64,000 nucleotides of DNA, taken from positions 5,104,001 through 5,168,000 of the forward strand of contig CM072343.1 of the NCBI GenBank assembly GCA_036874045.1, given 5' to 3'. The position numbers were made by a program, and so were the translations under genes. The stretch's first letter is position 1. Every line of letters starts with the position of its first letter. Positions 44,736 to 55,946 of the stretch are shown piece after piece. This DNA is from Cymodocea nodosa (lineage: Eukaryota; Streptophyta; Magnoliopsida; Alismatales; Cymodoceaceae). The notes below the pieces were generated by a model, which saw only the letters and a program-made list of their open reading frames with translations, ran no database searches and was not told the DNA's origin.

Positions 44736-46697
44736 CTAACCTAACGTGTTGCCTTAGTGTTCAATATAGCAACTCAACGCATTTAGTTATGTTAACTTAA
44801 CGAGTTAAACATGTGCACCTCATGTGATACAATATAACATTCGTAACCTTTAATTTCACCATGTGTACAACACTAACTTAACGAGTTTGTCTCTTCTTTT
44901 GCTCACTAACTTAACGAGTTCTCATGTGACCTATTTTAACCTTTAAGCCTCTAACTTAATGAGTTCTCATGTGACCTCTATACGAGTAAAACTCTAACTT
45001 AACGAGTTATTTAAATGTGCACTATTCATGATACAGAAAATATAACTTTAAAACATATCATGTTTTTCAATAAAAACACACGTTAACTGAACGTTTAGTT
45101 AAATGAGAAATTAATACAACGAAATGACTAGTTATTTAACTTATAATTTCAGATCCAATACAAATAAGTATTTATATCAATAAACTTTTTCTATATTAAT
45201 TGATGTTTTTAATTTCCTTTCACAAGCAATAGTAATTGAGCAAATATGATTACTTTCATTCAGCATACATCATCAAAACAAAATACTCAACAATCTCCCC
45301 CTTTTTGATAATGAAAAAACCATATTAAATCAATTATAAAATATATTTAACTCAACAAAGCACCTTCGTTAGGTTAACTTTTAATTCAACAAATAAGTTT
45401 GTTGACTTAAGTTCACTTAAGCTTATTTCTATTGTTTGTGTAAAATTCACCTCTCAAAAGTAAAACTTTCAGATGTCAATAATTACATAAGTATCTTTTA
45501 GATTTTAATAACCATATAATTATCTTTCAGATTACATTATCATTTGACAAATTACAATAACCACTTAAATATCATCTCCCTTTATAATATATGCGATTAA
45601 CATCATAATCATCTTCTTCTTTTGAATTTATAACATCTCTCCCCCTTGTTGTCATTAATCAAAAAGATGATATTTATAGTATATAAAGCGAGAGACATAT
45701 TTACAACAAAACTTTCTATAAACAATAATAAGAATTCTAAACATTTACAGAAAAAAATATATTGTTCAAATAATCAAACAATGAATACAAACATTACATT
45801 TTGTATCCAAATACAAGCAAACAGACATTTATCTATTTCTCCTAAGTATATCACTTATAGCATTACATATTTTATCGCCTAGATGCCTAATATCATTTCT
45901 AATGTCATTAAGCACATCATCTAGGGAAGGATGTAAATGAGGTTGTTGTTCTACTCTAACTGAATAACTAGCCTATTGTGGTTGAATCTGTTCTATACAT
46001 TCTAGTTGTTGTTGTTGTTGTTGTTGATGAGGTTGAGGTTGATGCATGGCCTAGAATCTTTGCAAATCTTTTATACTAAAAGCTCTCATGCCTTTACTTT
46101 CAAAGGGCCAATCGGATAAATTCAATTGGCTTGCAAGGAGTCTACATACTGTAAATAAGGAGTCATCACCAAAAAATAACTTTGAACTCATATACTGTAA
46201 TTAAGAAGTGAAAACATCAAACCAATTGATTTGAATTCTATTTAGCAGACCATAAGTTGCATATAGACAACTTCTATTGACTTCCATATTGTGTCCGACT
46301 CTTTGAAATAAATTGGCATGCAAGATATTTGCAATAAACCTTGCCTCTACATTCAGATTTTCCATTAACCTCATTTCAATATATACATCTGGAATCTTTG
46401 ATAACGAGTGAATGTCCCATTCCAATTGTTTGATCATGTCAAATCTATTTGTAACAACAACACCTTCATTTTTTAATTCCAAAATTTCAAAAATTAATTC
46501 AGGAGATAATGTGAACTCTTGTTGATTTATTTGAGTTGTTAGTATATTTTCATTCTTGACCAGATTGCTATAAAAAGTTGCAATAAGCTCTTTGTATTGC
46601 TTCCATTTCATTCCAACTGGCAAGAATTGAATTAGGACTTGAAACTCAAATAGATCTCTTATTTCCATCAAATTTTTGAATTTTATTAGACGAGCAT
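44736..46697 (-). mobile_element. S-family copia element, 3' part with ORF-Q
   Basis: A partial S LTR in minus orientation (44736-45292, ending ATACTCAACA) is followed by a PPT (ATCTCCCCCTTTTT on plus, 45293-45306). It is thus the 3' LTR of a minus-strand element whose body extends right to 46697, where a G LTR cuts it. 45307-45900 is non-coding, with further purine tracts near 45575 and 45635. The coding part is ORF-Q. No gag or pol is seen. Confidence 0.75.
45900..46690 (-). pseudogene. ORF-Q copy 1: plant-transposon/env-like protein, C-terminal part
   Basis: 156 open codons at 46201-46671 plus a tail to about 45930. Shows IRDLFEFQVLIQFLPVGMKW, YKELIATFYSNLVKN, QQEFTLSPELIFEILELKNE, EARFIANILHANLFQRVGHN and NRIQINWFDVF; the tail is a glutamine run (GTT repeats at 46008-46030). 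The layout (tryptophan start, LxxxFYxNL, SPELIFEIL) resembles the putative plant transposon protein family; this is judged from memory of the pattern. The same protein recurs at 58097-60268. About three breaks. Confidence 0.6.
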
Positions 46698-48492
46698 TGT
46701 TCAGGTTGCTTAGGTGGCACTAGAGAACTTGTATTGGTTCCCAGGCAACAACACTAAATAACATGTATTTGTTAACTTCTATTTTTAACTTAGTTAATTT
46801 GTCTTTATGCTTATCAGTAATTCCTTTTTAGAAGTAAACAAACAACCTTTCACACAAATTAGATATTAATTCCAATTTGTATTTTAACTGCAAGTGCATA
46901 GTGTATATTGTATTTATGTGCAAGTACAGGTCGATCCCATAGAGAAATTGAGTAAGAATTGCGTATTGTTTTATTTTTTTATAATATACTTAATGTGTTT
47001 AGTAATCCCTCTATTGAGTTACAGTTAACACAACGGACTGATCTCGTGGACTTAAGTTAACTCCATGAGCCTATCTTTTCAATTTAATACTGCTATTTAC
47101 AGAGGAATTTGGCCAACCATTGGGCGATTCCATAGATTGTAAATAACATCAATTGAGCACTTTAATGCTAGTGAATATTAGATTTATCATTAAGCAATAC
47201 TAACATTCAAATATTTCAAATAGTAACCATTAAAATCTTTATGTATCCAGAACAATCGATTTCAGTAAACTGTGATACTATTTTTTATTTTCTAAATCAA
47301 ACAAACACAAAACATTCACAATACTAACAATAACAACTTTAATCACAATACAAAACAAACAATACAACACTTGAATACTAAATATAAACTCAGATAAGTT
47401 GTTATTTTTGGTATTTTTGTTTTGAGATATTCATGAAAATAGGCGAAAGGTGAAATGTAAAAATCTCTATCGATAGTAAATACTTCTGTCACTACATGCT
47501 ACGCGATTACACCACTGAAAATTTAATCACTTACAATTCTGCCTCCTCTCCCTATAGAATTACGAGTCTAGAATTACAAGATGATCTCCTCTTCAGCATA
47601 TTGGCATCAACCTGAAACCAAGGCTAGAAGTTTTACGATCTCTTGAGATATGAGTTGGTGCTTAGTGAAAATGGCTTCCCTTCCCGTGATGCGATCACTT
47701 CTCATAGTGGTTGTCAAGCACCGTGTTTGGCTCGGAATCGACCCGACATCAAGAAAGTATCCTCACAGGCCTCCAATGGTTGATGATTATGGTAATTATG
47801 GTGATGTTGGTGAATTGTTGGTGTTGGTGTGGATGATTTAGTGAACTTTTGATGCTACCTGCAGTTAGCGTGGTCCTCCACCTTTACACACACTACCACA
47901 CACCTCCAACCACACCTTCTTCGTTTTTTCTCTTCTTCTTCTATACTTTTTCAGTAGTAACTGCTTCTGCTTTAAATGATTAGTTGGATTTTTTTCATTC
48001 AGATCAATGATGGTGATTTCTTCTCCCTTCCACGAGTGAATTCCTACGTGATATGTGCAATCGTGGATTTCCTTTGAATGTCCTGTTTCTATAACCACTA
48101 CAGTGGCATATTAGAAAATAAATGGTCTGTGGAGTTACAGATAACTCAACGGACTTACTTCGTTGATTTAACTATAAATTCAACACGTGCATAATTCTAA
48201 CTTAACAAGTTCAAATATTTCGGACACTTACGAACCTAACCATCCGATGCCCAGATGCATTTCAGATAGTTAATAGATAACTTACCGAAAATCCACTTAA
48301 GTCATGCATTATGGTTTCAACATGTGTACTTTAGGAAATAATAAAATATTCTTTAAAACATAACTATCCAGTACATTAAACATAACTCTTTGAAATAATA
48401 GAAAATTCGGATACTTAAGAATTTCATAGCCTGCAATTTACTAACAGTCCAGAAATGTACTAAATTAACATTAATTTCCTGGAATTATACAG
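46698..48492 (-). mobile_element. G-family LTR, right end missing
   Basis: Begins TGTTCAGGTTGCTTAGGTGG and follows the G LTR, with GTACAGGTCGATCCCATAG near 46924, CAACCATTGGGC near 47113, the conserved short frame at 47650 and a minus TATA-like site near 47940. It lacks part of the U3 shared module and stops near 48492, about 150 bp short of the normal terminus, where a second G LTR starts inside its own sequence. Confidence 0.82.
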
Positions 48493-51400
48493 TTAAATAC
48501 TACTATTCACAAAGGAATTCGGCCATCTATTGGGTGGTTCCACAGAATGTAAATAACATCAATTAAGCTTTTTAATATTAGTTAATCTAAGATTTGTCAT
48601 TAAGCAACACTAACATTCAAATTTTTCGAATAGTAACCATTAGGATTTTTAAGTATCCTCTACGAATCAATTTCAATAAACAATAAAACTATTTTCTATT
48701 TTCTGAATCAAACATAAAACATTCACACTACTAACAATGATAACATTAATCACGATTTAAAACAAACAATACAACATTTTAATTCTGAATGTAAACATAG
48801 ATAATTAGTTGTTTTTGGTATTTTTTTGTTTTGATATGTTCCTGAAGATGAACGAAAGGTGAAATGTAAAAATCTCTATCGACAGTAAAAACTTTCTTCA
48901 CTACATGTAACACGATTACACCACTAAAAACTTAATCACTTACAATTTTACCTCCTCTCCCTATAGAATCGTGAACCAAGACTTGTAAGTTGATCTACTC
49001 TTTAGTATACTAGTATCAACTCGAAACCAAGGCTAGAAGCTTTACAATCTCCTAAGATATGAGTCGGTGCTTGGTGAAAATGGCTTCCCTTCCTATGACG
49101 TGATCACTCCTCACAATGGTTATTAGTCACCGTGTTTGGCTTAGAATTGACTCGGCATCCAGAAAGTATCCTCACAAACCTCCGTTGGTTGGTGATTTTG
49201 GTGGTGTTGTGGAGCTTCAGGGAACTTTTGATGCTTCCTGTAGTTAGCACGGTCCTCCACTTCATCCACTTCTTCGTCTTTCTCCTCTTCTTTTATATTT
49301 CTTTTAGTAGTAACTACTTCTACTTAAATGATTGGTTGGATTTCCTTCATTCATATTAACAATGGTGATTTCTTCTTCATTCCACGAGTTAATTCCTATG
49401 TGATACATGCAATCGTGGTTTTCCTTCGAATTTACTATTTCTGCAACTACTATAGTGGCATGTTAGAAAATAAATAGTCTGTGGAGTTAGTGTAACTCAA
49501 CGGACTTACTTTGTTGACTTAACTATAAAATACATGTAATAAAGAAATAACTTAACGAGTTCAAATGTTTCAGATAGTTACAACTATAAGAATCTGTAAC
49601 GCTTTTATGTGTTGTTAAATTAACAGCAAAAGTGCAAATTTTACATTTATAACTGCAAGCACACGATGCCCATTGTAATAAGCATGTGCAAGTACGGGTC
49701 AAATCCATAAGGAGTTTGTCTTAAATAAATTTTATTAAAATGATTATCTGATTAAATATCCACATTGAACTAACTCATAATTAAACTCTAATTACTTAAT
49801 ATTAATATACAAAATTCGTAGCACAATTAAAGTTTATAAGATTACCCCAAAATCCAATTAATTCTTAAGTTATGATAAGATATTTAAGAAATCAATGAGT
49901 ACTAATCTAGATATCATAGAATTTATGCTTGACATTTAACTCCAATAACTTCCAACTTGAACGTTTAAAAATCCAGAATAAATAACGGTTGGAAAGATCC
50001 TCGGAATATCTTTAAAATGGCAATAATTTCGTGGATTAACTCAAATTAAAATGCTGGAAATATCTTATTAAAGAAAGGGGCATAGACGGTTATGGAAACT
50101 TTCCAAAAACTCACCTTTGGTGCAAAAATCAAATCTTCGTCAAATCTTCATGAAATGCTATGAAATAAGTGCACCTTGAAAGTAGATCCATTACACTAAC
50201 AAGGAATATTTACAAAACTGAATTCCACAAAATACACGATGCAAGCACAGCACAGGTGTCGAACTCAAAATTAGCACTCGATAGAGACTCAAAACCGCTG
50301 ATACCTTTACAAAATAAAATCAATAATCTTCTAAAAACATTCTAAAAAATTCTAAAACTTTGTAAACTTGTTCTACACTCATTATACTTACAAAATGAAA
50401 CAAAAAACGGAATTTAGAGATGATGAACAAGTGGATACAATTCGAAGAAAAACTACTAACAATCTAGCCATCTAAGAACGAAAAACTGCCTTCACAATTT
50501 ACACCATCACAATCATTCACACGATACATATAATATGAACTCAATCCTGATATCAATTAACATCAAAACAATATATGATCTTTAATTTAGAACATTTGAA
50601 ACAAAGATTTATGCATAGAATTTCGTTCTTCCACATACTCATACTATACTCATACATATGGAATTGTAAAACATGAAAACTAGTATGAGGATCTCTCCTT
50701 TCCATCATACCTTTTAATCTTCCACGTTTCTTTAAGCAATGACTCCCCAAAGTCCTTGAAATCGATGCTCCACATGGCTGTCACCACCTGTAGCATGTCC
50801 AAGTAAAGCTTCTAGGGTTGCCTTGAAGAAGAATGGTGCACGTCTTCAAGATCTTGCCTCCAAGACCCACAACTTTGGCTTCCACATCTAAGAATGGTGC
50901 TTCTGATGACTCAACTCTGAAGATCCTAACCTTTTGCTCCACTCCAAATCAGTCACACGAGCCTCCCATCCACCAAAATCAACGCCCAAGGAGATCCTAA
51001 CGTATGACCGTCTGAATTGAAGAGAAGGTGTCTTCTAGGAAGAGGGGAAGACGCCAAGGCTCACCATTCTTGAGGGGAGCTTGTTCAAGATCAAGGGGAA
51101 GATGGGACTTTCCGGATGGAGATGTTGGAATGGCTGGAACCGCTAGCTGTAATGTGTTGGAAGAGGAGGAGATAGTCTAGGATTGAGTGGTCAAACACTT
51201 TAAATAGTCTAGGCTTTTGTAGCTTGATCTCTAATAAGTTGCTTCCAATGGCCTACATTTTTTCCTCTTTAATCCATCTTGAATTCATGATTTAGTGACC
51301 TATAAAACTCAAAACCAAGTTGGATGCACATATACATTGAATATAAATCATATGATGTAAATATAGTATATATGCATGCATGAGTTACCATATATGGAAA

Positions 51401-52275
51401 GTTGCCAAATTAGGAAGGTTTTGGTCCACAACTTTTTCACATGTGCATACATGAATTACTTAAAGTTCTTTAGTTTAACATCATATTTAAGTGATTTGGC
51501 AATTATACAATGTATATAAAGTCATACATTGAAGAATTATAAGAATTATGTCTAATACAGGGTTATTGACTAGGTGTTTAATTGATAAAGGATAAATTTG
51601 TGCATTATTGACTATTTAACCAATAAAACATGCATAGTTCTAAAATATGATTTTCATGTAATCTTTCATAAGAACATATATAATGATGACTTATATTCGT
51701 TAATATGCATGAATTAACATATATAAAATGCATAAATTGATACTTTACAATATCCAAAACTTATATGCATTTCGGATAGTTAGCACCTAACCTTTTGAAA
51801 GATAACTTAAATCAAGTTTCTAGATCGCGACACATGTTCTCAATTAGTTTTATGATAAAAAGGTATTTTGGATACTTGCAAACCTAACTATCCGATGCTT
51901 AGATGCATTTTGGATAGTTAGCATCTAGCTTATCGAAAATCTACTTAAGTTATGTATTAAGGTTACAACACGTGTCCTTTAGGAATTAATAAAGTATTCT
52001 TTAAGCGTTTAAAACATAACTATCTGGTACATGAAATGTAACTCTTTGAAATAACAAAAAATTTGAAAACTTAGGAATTAAAAAGCTTGTAACTCACCGA
52101 TAGTGCAAAAATGTACTTAATTAACATTAATTCCCTGAAATTATGTAGATTCTTTCATTAAAGCATAAAAGAGTGCAATTATAACATAATGACTTAATTC
52201 TCATATGATAAGCTAAATATTATGTAATTAACCATTATTTAACTGTTAATATTATGCACTTTTTCATTCTAAACA
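48493..52275 (-). mobile_element. G-family LTR, left end missing, split by solo LTR X; 3' LTR of EF3
   Basis: Parts at 48493-49594 and 51750-52275. The first begins inside the LTR (TTAAATACTACTATTCAC), so about 380 bp are absent. The second continues with ATGCATTTCGGATAGTTAGC and ends CATTCTAAACA. PPT sequence at 52276 shows it is the 3' LTR of the F-box element EF3. Direct tandem placement with the G LTR at 46698 suggests unequal exchange between LTRs. Confidence 0.78.
49595..51749. mobile_element. Probable solo LTR of a further gypsy family (X)
   Basis: 2155 bp starting TGTAACGC and ending TACTTTACA, sharing terminal TGTAA/TTACA inverted repeats. It interrupts a G LTR that reads continuously on both sides. 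Flanks GAATC and ATATC are only partly alike, so the target duplication is uncertain. 49655-49720 has AACTGCAAGCACACGATGCC and GTGCAAGTACGGGTC, close to the block in G LTRs (GTACAGGTCGATCCC). 50700-51200 is GC-richer, exon-like sequence without a long frame. No gag or pol. Confidence 0.65.
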
Positions 52276-54123
52276 CTTCCCCCATACTTAACTTTTGCTA
52301 GTCCCTTAGAAAACTATTAAGATCTAACTAGTTGGTCTTTCTAAAGTGTTAGAACTAATTCTTCATTTTGTATCTTCAGAATTCATAAATTAGATTAATA
52401 TAGAGATATTCTATATTAATTTAGTAATCTAATTTAACATTGTTTTTTCCTCTCCATCTTGCAAATATATTTAAAACATATGTAAATTATATACAACATA
52501 TACTAGCATCACATAGGTGGTAGTTATATTATCAAATTTTTCTTTCCAAACATCTGTTATCCTGAATTTTCTAATATGATTTCCAGAATACATTTCAACT
52601 ACATATGAATCAAAACACAATTCAACTCAATATGATTAAAACAAGAAGAATAATGAATTGTATCTCAAATAAACAACTTCCAAAGTCTAATCTAGATTCA
52701 TACTTTAGTAATCATAGATAACAGAGAACATACTCGATTCAAAAGATATTTGTATTTTCACAAAAGACTTTTATCTTTTTAGAACAGTATATGCATATTT
52801 TTACTTTAAAAGTTAATTTGAAAAGCTTGAATCATACAAGAGCTTTCTAATATACCCATGTATTGAGCTTTTAGTCAACAATCCAAGATCTACTCAGGAT
52901 CTTAGGTTGCTAGATTTAAATAGTCCTTTTTCAGGTCAACAATCCTTACATACCTTTTTACTCAACTACAAAAGGCTCATGATCAAACAAATCAATAAAC
53001 TCTCAAAGTTTTTCTCTCTTTTCTTTCTCTTTTTCCTTTTCAACACAATATGTATACATATTTCATTAATATAGATGCAATAAAACACAAATCTCATATA
53101 ATCCTACATTTATAATTTATTAAAGACATGAATCCATATCAATAAGCTCATACTTTTTCTATAGTTTACTAAGATTTACATGTAAATCATTCTACAAGTT
53201 TAATCAATCAAATTAAATGTATCATTGATCATATGCATCTCATTTAATCCAAAAGTCAACATTTCATCTCTTTCAAGATTTAAGATCATTTCCTGAATTT
53301 CAGTTAAGCATTTTGATTTCTTGTTAAAATTGTGAAACTGTTAAACACATAAAATTCAGTAAAAACATAAGATACTATATCCAGATTTGTATTAATAATA
53401 AAATTTTAAGATTCTAAATATAACATTCAAGCAGTTACAGTGTTTTTTTTTTTTTACAGTTTCAATTATCGGATAGTTATAGGAAATTTCAGTTAATTAT
53501 AGCAAATTCATAAAAAATTTTCAACTTCCACAGAAATTTTGCAGCATAATCCTAATTCCTCTATTTAACAAAATTACTTGGATTTTAATCTAATTACCTC
53601 CCTCCCATACCTACATTTTGCATTGTCCTCAATGTAAAAGATTTTACAATAAATATAGTAAATGTTAGCAAGCATGAATATTATTTCGTTGACTTAACAC
53701 CTAACTCAACAAACTTAATTCATTGAGTTAATGAATAACTCCACGAATTGTTCTTGAATGTAAATTCAGGATAAGTAATCAATTACATACCTTGTTATTT
53801 TGTATCTCCTTCAACATCTTCCGACTTTTGATTCTGAAAAACTTTTCATTCACAAATAAAAGTAGAATATATAACAAAATAACAACTTTACAATTAAACA
53901 TAAATTGTTAAATTAGTGTTTTGTGTGGAACCTAGGCTCTTATGCCTTTGGTGGCTCACAAGTAAGATAGTTGGTTTCTTAGAACAAATACCAACAAACT
54001 AGATTGATATTTTGTTTTTCTTTTCTTTTCTTGTAAGATAAATAAAACAAAAACTAAATTTTTTTTTTCTTTCCTAAAAATAAATGTAGAGTACACACAA
54101 CATTAAAATTACAAAATTACAAT

Positions 54124-55263
54124 TTAAGAACATGATTGAAAAGTAGTGACAAATGGAATAAACATGTTAGTCCAAGCAAAACTTTTAGGCATAATTCTTC
54201 TTACTATTAATTCCATTTTAATGCAGTGTGCTTTCTTTTTTAACTTGTAAACTTGTAGTATGTTATCAATGCTAAATATAAGTGTATTACCATTAATGAA
54301 TTAAAATGCAAAAAGGGATCCTTTTCTGTTCCAATATAATGTAGTTGTTTCTATTGCTACATATATTTTAATATATTCCTCTTCCCACTTCCATTCATTT
54401 TAGTTTTTCATAATCCATATTTGAAATTTCATCAGTTCATCCCACCATCTTACTAAGCATAAAGTAGGATCATCATATTCATTATACCACATTCCTAATT
54501 GAATTTTATCATGTTCTACAGATGGTGGTTCAGCTATATCATTAGGTATAGGTAATATTTCTATAAAGTCATCATCATAACTGTCTATGCTTACTATATA
54601 TAAATCAAATCTAAATACAACTGATATATATGTGACTAGATATATATATCCATCAAGTATGACATGTATATTGTTAACTAATGCTTTCTTTCCTTGACAT
54701 ATCATAGTGCTTTCAGTCCAATATCTATTCAGAAAATTATATACACTTAAACATAGATCGTCATCCCAATTTCCTGTTGATCTCTAGTAATACAATTTTT
54801 TAGGAATGGTTGAATTTTTACTAGAAAATGTTAAAGTTGACCCACATTTCTCAATTGATACTTCAAATCTATTAGGCCTTCCTATATTCCATTCTTCTCT
54901 AGTAATAAGATTTCTAATCAAAATATTGGGTAACAAAATAGCATACCTTGGTTTGGTTCTATAAATAATCAATCCTTCATCTATCCTCATAATATGATCT
55001 ATTCCTTCTAATGTATTGGGTGGAATTTCAACAGTTTCTTCCATATTTAGATATTCATAGTTGATTGAACTATGATTAAATGACTTCCATAAAAATTCAT
55101 CTCTAATATTAGTCATCTTTGCAACTTGTAGTCCATGAAAATATTTTTCTCTGATACATTCTTCAATTTCTTTTGACACACAACATAATCAACATAGATC
55201 TTTAGCTGATAAGTTACTCAATACTTCCCTTAGTGCATCCAACATTAATTTCATCAATTCCAT
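54124..55263 (-). pseudogene. F-box/F-box-associated gene captured in gypsy element (copy 3)
   Basis: Collinear with 18125-19264 and 31193-32329. Minus-strand pieces include SKEIEECIREKYFHGLQVAK, PPNTLEGIDHIMRIDEGLII, PRYAILLPNILIRNLITREE, DGYIYLVTYISVVFRFDLYI, GMWYNEYDDPTLCLVRWWDE and FQIWIMKN. The F-box itself spans the first 40 or so codons. The spacer upstream (55330-55395) again carries GTTCGTTGAGTTAAG and ATGACTCAATGG motifs. About four breaks. Retention of the associated-domain motifs in all three copies supports one captured gene rather than chance similarity. Confidence 0.86.
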
Positions 55264-55484
55264 CCATTGCGATTCTATATAACATAAACAAAATTTAGTA
55301 GAGATAAAATTAACATAGCTACTTACATACTTCTATGGAGTTAGGCTATGACTCAATGGACAAAGTTCGTTGAGTTAAGTAATAACTCTACAATACTATT
55401 AAGTATAATTAAACTTTCATTTCTTTTCTTTTTATATTTTTCTACTTATTATATTATGCATAGTTACTTCAATTTTGCTGCCTC

Positions 55485-55946
55485 ATTCAGCTTCCCTCCC
55501 ATAGGAGGTATCAATTTCATTAATAGTTCTATTGACAGGGTTTTAAGCACTACTTGCATTGGCAATCCTCTAATAGGTCTAACTTCTATTGATTCCTTCT
55601 GTCTAGGGGGTATATTTCTATTCATATTATGATTCTGAATGGTAGCATTTCCAAATACATGGTTTAGACGATTATTTAATTGTTGAACTATCTTTTATAA
55701 CTTCTCTATTCTAGGTCATTGTTCAATTAATGCTTCATAACTTATATTTTTGTGATTTATATTTTCTCCTCCTTAGAAATTGTTAGTTCTCTAAGATAGG
55801 TTTGGGTGATTTCTCCAATTAGGGTTATAAGAATTTCCAAAGTTATCTTTCTAGTTTCTAGCATAAATAATATCTAAGTCATTAATATTTGTATTCTTTT
55901 TTGCTAGTTTTTGATTTAATGATAACTCAATTTTCTTTGTTAACTT
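55485..55946 (-). pseudogene. gag remnant of EF3
   Basis: Minus-strand remnant matching 19486-19960: a block near 55800-55830 corresponds to NPNWRNHPNLSWRN, and the end near 55500-55600 to RPTRGL and NPINRTVNEID. It is more decayed than the other two gag copies and is cut on the 5' side by the S LTR. Confidence 0.75.

Larger units (their letters stand above)
52276..55946 (-). mobile_element. EF3: F-box-carrying gypsy element, 5' part lost
   Basis: Same layout as EF1 and EF2 on minus: gag remnant (55946 to about 55485), F-box gene (55263-54124), non-coding region with two hairpin/PPT modules (52276-54123), then the G LTR to the left. The S-family LTR at 55947 cuts through gag. The non-coding part has CTTCCCCCATACTTAA at the LTR edge and CCTCCCTCCCATACC with CATTGTCCTCAATG near 53596-53635. 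Several breaks. Confidence 0.85.

Noticed and set aside
50553-50750. 65-codon minus frame in LTR X as a gene
   Set aside because: Short, no recognised motif, within an LTR; compatible with leader sequence.
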